Shown here piece by piece: positions 34,485 through 39,808 of a stretch of 39,808 nt of DNA. A program made the position numbers and the translations under genes. Under the pieces are notes generated by a model, which saw only the letters and a program-made list of their open reading frames with translations, was not told the origin of the DNA and made no database searches. This DNA comes from Aquitalea sp. LB_tupeE. GTDB taxonomy: Bacteria > Pseudomonadota > Gammaproteobacteria > Burkholderiales > Chromobacteriaceae. The first letter of the stretch is position 1. Every line of letters starts with the position of its first letter. Where the stretch lies: NCBI RefSeq assembly GCF_013391415.1, contig NZ_JACAXB010000005.1, positions 1 to 39,808 on the forward strand, given 5' to 3'.

Positions 34485-35212
34485 TCGACTTTCACCTTAT
34501 CCTCGACAAACTGCCGGCCTTTCTGGGCGGGGCCGACGGGCAGCCACTGCTGAGCACCAGCGACGGCATCGTGATGACTCTGGAGCTACTGGGCGCATCG
34601 CTGCTGTTGGGCATGCTGCTGGCCGTGCCGCTGGCGCTGGGCCGGGTATCGAAAAACCGCCTGCTCGCCGGCAGCGTCTGGTTCTACACCTATGTATTCC
34701 GTGGTACGCCCTTGCTGGTGCAGCTGTTCATCATCTACTACGGTCTGTCGCAGTTTGACGCCGTACGGGAAAGCTGGATGTGGCAATACCTGCAGGATGC
34801 CTGGTTCTGCGCCATTCTGGCCTTCACGCTGAATACCGCGGCCTACACCACGGAAATCATTGCCGGGCAAATCCGCACCACCCACTGGGGCGAGATTGAA
34901 GCCGCCCGCGCCATGGGCATGAGCAAATGGCTGATGATGCGCCGCATCGTGATTCCTTCCGCCCTGCGCCGTGCCCTGCCGGCCTACAGCAACGAAGTGA
35001 TCATGATGATGCAAAGCACCGCAGTGGCTGGCTTGGTCACGTTGGCAGACATCACCGGGGTGGCACGCCGTATCTACAGCGATACCTATATGGCCTTCGA
35101 ACCCTTCCTGATTGCCGGTGCCATTTACCTGGTACTCACTTTTGTCTTTGTCTGGCTGTTCAAGCAGGCAGAGCAACGCTGGCTGGCCTATCTGGCCCCG
35201 CGCAAGCATTGA
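34481..35212 (+). CDS. Basic amino acid ABC permease (HisM/AotM type)
   Basis: 243 residues starting with GTG within the stop of the previous gene. Five or so membrane helices; YVFRGTPLLVQLFIIYYGL is the family signature in the first third, and the EAA loop reads EIEAARAMGMSKWLMMRRIV with the following IPSALRRALPAYSNEVIMM. Forms the heterodimeric channel with the 33795 product in the inner membrane. A seven-base GC stem-loop (35220-35237) separates it from the ATPase gene. Confidence 0.95.
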   Translation: MIDFHLILDKLPAFLGGADGQPLLSTSDGIVMTLELLGASLLLGMLLAVPLALGRVSKNRLLAGSVWFYTYVFRGTPLLVQLFIIYYGLSQFDAVRESWMWQYLQDAWFCAILAFTLNTAAYTTEIIAGQIRTTHWGEIEAARAMGMSKWLMMRRIVIPSALRRALPAYSNEVIMMMQSTAVAGLVTLADITGVARRIYSDTYMAFEPFLIAGAIYLVLTFVFVWLFKQAEQRWLAYLAPRKH

Positions 35213-35219
35213 CAGCGTG

Positions 35220-35237
35220 GGCAGCCACCCGGCTGCC
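35220..35237 (+). other. Short intercistronic stem-loop before the ATPase gene
   Basis: GGCAGCC / GGCTGCC with loop ACCC, eight bases after the permease stop, followed by TTCTTTC. Too weak a T tract for a sure terminator; it may lower ATPase expression or stabilise upstream mRNA. Confidence 0.4.
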
Positions 35238-35305
35238 TTCTTTCAGCAATGGCCGGCTGTTTGCATGACAGCGGCGCGATGAAACCTTATACAAGGGTTG
35301 CAAGC

Positions 35306-36103
35306 ATGAAACACAACGACGCGGCACAAGCCACCGACATCAAACTGCGCGTGAGCGACCTGCACAAAAGCTATGGCAGCCACGAAGTGCTCAAAGGCGT
35401 GTCCCTCACTGCCCATGCCGGGGATGTAATCAGCATCATCGGCTCCTCCGGCTCGGGCAAAAGTACCTTCCTGCGCTGCATCAACATGCTGGAGCACCCC
35501 AATAGCGGGCAGATCCAACTGGGCGGCGAAGAGCTGCAACTGGTACCGGACAAAAAAACCGGCGCGCTGCGTGCCGCCAACCACAAGCAGTTGGAGCGCA
35601 TCCGTACCAAACTGGCCATGGTATTCCAGCACTTCAATCTGTGGGCACACATGACCGTGCTGGAAAACATCATCGAAGCCCCCATCCATGTGCTGGGCCT
35701 GTCACGTGACGAAGCCGTTGCCCGTGCGCGCAAGTATCTGGACAAGGTGGGCCTGAAAGACGTGGAAGGCAAATACCCGTCCCATATGTCTGGCGGGCAG
35801 CAGCAGCGTGTGGCCATTGCCCGCGCGCTGGCCATGGAACCGGAAGTCATGCTGTTTGACGAACCGACTTCAGCACTGGACCCGGAGCTGGTGGGGGAAG
35901 TGTTGCGTGTGATGCAGGACCTGGCGCGCGAAGGGCGCACCATGGTGGTGGTGACCCACGAAATGGGATTTGCCCGCGAAGTGTCCAACCACGTGATTTT
36001 CTTGCACAAAGGCAAGATCGAAGAGCAAGGCAATCCGCGTGAAGTGCTGGCCAATCCGCAAAGCGAGCGGCTTGCACAATTCCTCTCCGGCAGCCTTAAA
36101 TAA
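35306..36103 (+). CDS. Basic amino acid ABC transporter ATPase (HisP/AotP type)
   Basis: 265 residues from ATG 35306, the in-frame ATG with the best ribosome site (AGGG about nine bases upstream); ATGs at 35249 and 35279 would add poorly conserved residues. Walker [11 protein letters not shown]-loop VFQHFNLW, signature [15 protein letters not shown], Walker [13 protein letters not shown] and the switch His in VVVTHEMG are all intact. The [16 protein letters not shown] opening and the insert [17 protein letters not shown] are typical of HisP/GlnQ-like polar amino acid ATPases. It powers the permease pair encoded just upstream. Confidence 0.95.
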   Translation: MKHNDAAQATDIKLRVSDLHKSYGSHEVLKGVSLTAHAGDVISIIGSSGSGKSTFLRCINMLEHPNSGQIQLGGEELQLVPDKKTGALRAANHKQLERIRTKLAMVFQHFNLWAHMTVLENIIEAPIHVLGLSRDEAVARARKYLDKVGLKDVEGKYPSHMSGGQQQRVAIARALAMEPEVMLFDEPTSALDPELVGEVLRVMQDLAREGRTMVVVTHEMGFAREVSNHVIFLHKGKIEEQGNPREVLANPQSERLAQFLSGSLK

Positions 36104-36137
36104 ATCGTACAATGCCACACTGAAATAGCAGCGCCAC

Positions 36138-36164
36138 GCCATCCACGGCATGGCCTGCTTTTTT
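36138..36164 (+). terminator. Weak terminator-like hairpin after the ATPase gene
   Basis: GCCAT / ATGGC stem with seven-base loop, then CTGC and six Ts. The short stem and the four-base gap make it weak, so partial readthrough into the regulator gene is likely. Confidence 0.3.
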
Positions 36165-36172
36165 GGTATAGT
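36164..36172 (+). promoter_or_regulatory. Extended -10 promoter of the AraC-type regulator gene
   Basis: TGGTATAGT is an extended -10 (TG-N-TATAGT) about 20 bases before ATG 36192. There is no good -35. The regulator may thus be expressed separately from the transport operon. Confidence 0.35.
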
Positions 36173-36191
36173 GCTCAACTTTTTTGCAAAC

Positions 36192-37181
36192 ATGGGTCAA
36201 TCAATGCACGCTGCCAAACCGTTACGCTACGGTTTTCTCCTGCTTCCGCACGCTTCCATGGCCGACTTTGCCATCGCCAGCGAAGTGCTGACCCGGGCCA
36301 ATCAACTGGCCGAAAAAAAGCTGTACGAATTTTTGCCGCTGTCGCTCAATGGCCTGCCGGTAGCCATGTCCAATGGCTTGAAACTGCCGGTCGACCTGCC
36401 GTTGGCTTATGCCCCCAAGCTGGATGGCCTGTTCATTCTGGCGGACGACATCACCATCGATGTCAATCTGGACGAACTACTCAAAAGCATCAGCGGCCTG
36501 CACACCGACAAGCTGCCCATTGCCGGCATAGGCTGCGGCAGTTACTGGATGGCACGCGCCGGTTTGCTTAACGGCTTTCGCGCCACCATTCACTGGCAGG
36601 AAATCAGCCGTTTTACCGAGGAATTCCACGAGGTCATCGTTTCGTCCAACCTGTACGAAACCGACCGCTGCCGCATGAGCTGTGCCGGTGGTGCGGCCAC
36701 ACTGGATTTCATGCTGTCACTGGTTGGCAATCAGCATGGCCATGAGTTCACCGCCCGCCTGTCGGAAATGTTCAGCATCGAACGCCTGCGCCCCGGCAAC
36801 GAGCGCCAGCGCATTCCGCTGGCCACCCGCATTGGCGGCAGCCAGCCCAAGCTGACCGAAGCCGTCAGCCTGATGGAAGCCAATATTGAAGAGCCGCTGA
36901 CCACCGACGACATTGCCTATTATGTCGGGGTGTCACGCCGCCAGTTGGAACGTCTGTTCAAGCAGTACCTGAGCACGGTGCCGTCCAAATACTATCTGGA
37001 ACTGCGCCTGAGCCGAGCACGGCAGCTGCTGCAGCAAACCAGCAAGTCCATCGTGCAAATCGGCCTGGCTTGCGGCTTCTCCAGCGGGCCACACTTCTCC
37101 AGCACCTACCGCAATCACTTTGGCATCACCCCGCGCGAGGAACGCGCGCAACGCACCCAGGTAGTGGTTGAGCCACGCTGA
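36192..37181 (+). CDS. argR: AraC-family regulator, ArgR type, with DJ-1/PfpI-like N-terminal domain
   Basis: 329 residues from ATG 36192; an earlier in-frame ATG at 36150 lies upstream of the extended -10 and is unlikely, and ATG 36204 is a close alternative. Residues about 8-190 have a class I glutamine amidotransferase-like (GlxA) fold (YGFLLLPHASMADFAIASEV; IAGIGCGSYWMARAGLLNG). The C-terminal AraC domain has two helix-turn-helix units (LTTDDIAYYVGVSRRQLERL and SIVQIGLACGFSSGPHFSST with GITPREER). In Pseudomonas aeruginosa the AraC-type ArgR follows aotJQMOP and activates that operon and gdhB when arginine is present. The same partners are here. It is unrelated to the hexameric E. coli ArgR. 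Confidence 0.9.
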   Translation: MGQSMHAAKPLRYGFLLLPHASMADFAIASEVLTRANQLAEKKLYEFLPLSLNGLPVAMSNGLKLPVDLPLAYAPKLDGLFILADDITIDVNLDELLKSISGLHTDKLPIAGIGCGSYWMARAGLLNGFRATIHWQEISRFTEEFHEVIVSSNLYETDRCRMSCAGGAATLDFMLSLVGNQHGHEFTARLSEMFSIERLRPGNERQRIPLATRIGGSQPKLTEAVSLMEANIEEPLTTDDIAYYVGVSRRQLERLFKQYLSTVPSKYYLELRLSRARQLLQQTSKSIVQIGLACGFSSGPHFSSTYRNHFGITPREERAQRTQVVVEPR

Positions 37182-37206
37182 TCCGCCAACGCCATATCCA
37201 CCAACC

Positions 37207-37231
37207 AAAAGAGCCGCAATGCGGCTCTTTT
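37207..37231. terminator. Terminator of the regulator gene, left copy
   Basis: Perfect 11-base stem AAAAGAGCCGC / GCGGCTCTTTT with loop AAT, 25 bases after the regulator stop. The A/T tracts work on both strands. An identical core recurs at 37398-37421. Confidence 0.85.
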
Positions 37232-37397
37232 GCTTATTGCCCTTCTCGCTTTCTGAAAAGATAGCGAGGCCCCCTTACAAGGTAAGGGCGGGGGGATAGG
37301 GAATAAATGAGAAGGCTGCGTAAACAAGCAGTAAGTCGAAAGGACCGGCTTTGCCGGGTCCGGCCAAATCTCACCGAATCACTTTGTCAGCAGCCTG
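37232..37397 (+). repeat. Structured terminator-associated repeat element, copy 2
   Basis: 166 bases between two identical terminator cores, related to copy 1 at 26543-26726. The conserved blocks are TTATTGC at the left, CTCGC...GCGAGG, GGAT-GGG, AAGGCTGCG (37312-37320) and GTCAGCAGCCTGA at the right end. AGGCTGC (37313-37319) can pair with GCAGCCT (37390-37396). Inside, GGACCGGC-TTT-GCCGGGTCC (37342-37361) replaces the copy-1 hairpin with matching changes on both arms. No protein is encoded. Confidence 0.75.
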
Positions 37398-37421
37398 AAG
37401 AGCCGCAATGCGGCTCTTTTT
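37398..37421. terminator. Terminator hairpin, right copy
   Basis: AAGAGCCGC / GCGGCTCTT with loop AAT, followed on the plus strand by five Ts in total. Same core as 37207-37231. It lies just beyond the stop of the converging kinase gene, but on that strand no T run follows before the repeat element. Confidence 0.75.
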
Positions 37422-37436
37422 GATATTGAACCCGGC

Positions 37437-39644
37437 TCAGCCGGCAGCTGGCTCTTGCTCTGTCGCAGCCACCGTTTGCGACAAGGGTAGCTCGATACGG
37501 AAGCAGGCACCGCTGGCTGGAATGTTTTCTGCACAAATCAGGCCGCCATACTGCTCGACAATGGTCTGGCAGATCGACAAACCCAGGCCCATGCCATTCT
37601 GCTTGGTGGAAAAGAAAGGATGGAACAGCACCTCCAGTGATTCCGGAGAAATACCACGGCCGGTATCACGCACCTCCAGAATGGCCTTCTTGCCCTCACG
37701 CCGGGTGTGAATGATGATATGGCGCTTCATCACCGGCTCATCGCGCAGCGCATCCATGGCATTGGACAAGAGATTCAGCACCACCTGCTCCATCTGAATG
37801 CTGTCTGCCATCACCGTCATCGGATACACCGACAACAGCTGCACCATTTCAATCCCGCGTTCTTTCAGGTCGTACTCTGCCAGGAACATGCAGTTGCCCA
37901 CCACCTGGTTCAGGTCGATCAGGCGGATTTCCATTGCCCGCTTGCTCACCAGGGCACGCAAGCGCTTGATGATTTCACCGGCTCGGTCAGCTTGTGCCAC
38001 CGCCAGTCGCAAGGCGGATTCAATCTGCGGCCGACTGTCTTCACCAAACTCCAGCAACTGCAAGGACGCCTGGCAGTAATTGGAAATAGCGGTCAGCGGC
38101 TGATTCACTTCATGCGCAATGCCGGAGGCCATTTCGCCCATGGTATGCAAACGCGCCACATGGGACAGCTTTTCCAAATGCTCCTTCACCCGCAGCTCAC
38201 TCGCTTCCAGTGCCTCGGCAGCACGCTGCCGTACCGGGCCCATATCACGCAAGGCGCACACCACACCGGTCAGGCTGCCTGCGCGGGAAAACAGCGGCGC
38301 AATTGCCCCTTCCACCAGGCGCACATGCCCACGAGCCGTTGCCAGCTGCATCCGTTCGGGCAATTCAACCGTATGCGCCTGACGATAACATTCGCTGATC
38401 GGATTCTCGGCAAACTCGGCCGATAGCTCACCAATCAAACGGAACACATTCTGGTAGGGCTGGCCAACAACTTCCTCCGGGCTCACCCCCAGCAAGGTCA
38501 AGGCCATCGGATTGGCCATCTCGATCTGCTGCTGCGTATCCAGAATAATCACGCCATCATGCACGGCATTCAAAGCCACGGCAGCGCGCTCGCTTTGCAG
38601 GAACAAGGCTTCATCCGCCTGGCTTTGTGCACGGCGCAAGGCAAGACGCTGACTGTACAGCAGCCACAACGAAAGCATCAGCGACAGGACCAGCCCCTCA
38701 CGCAATAGCAGGCCGCCGAACTTGAAATCACCCGGATAAACATCCTTGCCCACCCGTAAGGTAAATGGCTGGGACTGACTCACCAGCGGCAAGCTGATAT
38801 CCAGCTTGGCCACCGCGGGCCACCAGCCGCCCCCGCCGCTACGTTTGCCCGGAATGGTATAAATGGTTGAGCCTGGATTGGCGGTAGCCATGATCGACAG
38901 CTCAAGATCGGCCGGCACCCCTTCTCCTGGGGAGATGGTGAGCAATTTCTCGCAGTACACCACCAGTGCCACCACCCCGATCAACTCTTTATGTGTGCCG
39001 CTTGTTTGCCATAGCGGAGCATCCAGAAACACTGGCTGCATCAATAGATAGACACGGCCACCTTCATACAAATCGAATGGCACCGAGGCGACTTTACGTC
39101 CACTACGAATGGCTTGCTTGATCTCGGCGGCAAAACGCGGCTCATGCAAGACGTCGTAGCCATACACCGAACTTGCAGCCGCGATGTCCGGCTCTATCAT
39201 GGTCACCACCAGATGCTGCTCGCGCACAGGCGCAGGTACCCAACTGCGGCGACCGGCAATATCGAAATCCCGGATAAAAAAGGTTTTGCCAAAGCGCTGC
39301 TGCATCTCGTCCAGAAATGTATTGCGGTTATCCCGGCTGACATTCTGGAAAAACTCCACGGTGTAAAGCTGGGAATAATGAGACAGCAGTTGATGAGAAA
39401 AAGACTTGAGAATCGGCATCTCGAACTTCTGCCGCGACATCAGCATGGCATCCAGCGCTGCCAGCACCGATTCATTCTGGTCCAGTTTTCTGGCAATCAC
39501 GCCATGGGCCAACCTGGCAGTACGGTCAAATTCTTCCTGTATGCGTTGATACTCTGACATCGCCCATTGAATGCCCACCATCAGGGACACCGCCAGCCAC
39601 AGCAGCACAAACAGATGCAGGCGCTTATGCAGATAATCAAGCAA
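37437..39644 (-). CDS. Membrane sensor histidine kinase (FixL/DctB-like catalytic part)
   Basis: 735 residues with a TTG start at 39644; a stop lies a few codons upstream and the next ATG would cut the first membrane helix, so TTG is the best start (GAGAG seven bases before). TM1 is about 10-28, a periplasmic sensor region of CHASE/Cache type about 29-310, and TM2 about 312-332 (LLLREGLVLSLMLSLWLLYS). No HAMP is seen. A PAS domain follows at about 350-470 (VHDGVIILDTQQQIEMANP). The HisKA has GIAHEVNQPLTAISNY (His near 512), and the HATPase LNLLSNAMDAL, VRDTGRGIS and GMGLGLSICQTIVEQYGG. The partner regulator is probably encoded beyond the right edge. The ligand is unknown; such kinases often sense carboxylates or other nutrients. 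Confidence 0.9.
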   Translation of the reverse strand: MLDYLHKRLHLFVLLWLAVSLMVGIQWAMSEYQRIQEEFDRTARLAHGVIARKLDQNESVLAALDAMLMSRQKFEMPILKSFSHQLLSHYSQLYTVEFFQNVSRDNRNTFLDEMQQRFGKTFFIRDFDIAGRRSWVPAPVREQHLVVTMIEPDIAAASSVYGYDVLHEPRFAAEIKQAIRSGRKVASVPFDLYEGGRVYLLMQPVFLDAPLWQTSGTHKELIGVVALVVYCEKLLTISPGEGVPADLELSIMATANPGSTIYTIPGKRSGGGGWWPAVAKLDISLPLVSQSQPFTLRVGKDVYPGDFKFGGLLLREGLVLSLMLSLWLLYSQRLALRRAQSQADEALFLQSERAAVALNAVHDGVIILDTQQQIEMANPMALTLLGVSPEEVVGQPYQNVFRLIGELSAEFAENPISECYRQAHTVELPERMQLATARGHVRLVEGAIAPLFSRAGSLTGVVCALRDMGPVRQRAAEALEASELRVKEHLEKLSHVARLHTMGEMASGIAHEVNQPLTAISNYCQASLQLLEFGEDSRPQIESALRLAVAQADRAGEIIKRLRALVSKRAMEIRLIDLNQVVGNCMFLAEYDLKERGIEMVQLLSVYPMTVMADSIQMEQVVLNLLSNAMDALRDEPVMKRHIIIHTRREGKKAILEVRDTGRGISPESLEVLFHPFFSTKQNGMGLGLSICQTIVEQYGGLICAENIPASGACFRIELPLSQTVAATEQEPAAG

Positions 39645-39808
39645 AGGAAATCTCTCAGAGAAAGCGTGGAAACAAGTCGGCAGAATGCCAGGATCGAATC
39701 ATGCCGGACATTGTAAACCGGCCACTCCAGTAACGACAGCGTAGTACTGCTTACCTTGCAGACAGGCTAATGCCTCTCCTGCACATCTGTTGTTTAGTCT
39801 GAAATTTT

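Overview
The window looks like chromosome of a betaproteobacterium, most likely Neisseriales/Chromobacteriaceae (Chromobacterium, Aquitalea or Vogesella type). I infer this from the moderately high GC, protein flavour, dense chemosensory content, a large NAD-dependent glutamate dehydrogenase and an arginine-type ABC operon. The genus is not proven by the sequence.

Left part (30-12884, all minus strand): one tightly packed 11-gene chemosensory operon. In transcription order it encodes a soluble receptor with two signalling tips, a triple CheW-domain adaptor, CheB, a HEAT-repeat protein, CheR, a CheY, CheA, a STAS-like protein, a second CheY, a small membrane receptor carrying a CheZ-like motif, and a histidine kinase with decayed receiver and Hpt domains. 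Stops and starts touch or overlap through most of it. From memory, content and order recall Vibrio cholerae chemotaxis cluster I, whose receptor DosM also has two tips.

Middle part (13557-17873, plus strand): a divergent pair made of a soluble receptor with six tandem PAS domains and a second triple CheW-like adaptor. AT-richer intergenic DNA flanks it, with one tiny gene (17980-18174). A tRNA-Ser(GGA) follows, with a possible integrase-type remnant beside it.

Next (19093-26393): a GNAT acetyltransferase, a three-gene RND efflux operon in the order pump, adaptor, outer-membrane channel, and an unrecognised 218-residue protein.

Right part (26543-39644): an arginine/glutamate block. A 1603-residue NAD-glutamate dehydrogenase is divergent from a basic amino acid ABC operon (two paralogous binding proteins, two permeases, ATPase), followed by an AraC-family regulator of the Pseudomonas ArgR type. 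The divergent intergenic region holds two near-identical operators fitting the Pseudomonas ArgR half-site (TGTCGC-N8-AA). A TTG-started membrane histidine kinase ends the window.

The least expected structure is non-coding. Two related, structured elements of about 166-184 bp (26543-26726 and 37232-37397) each sit between two copies of a terminator hairpin. The hairpin is duplicated within each locus but differs between loci, as if the element inserts into Rho-independent terminators and duplicates them.
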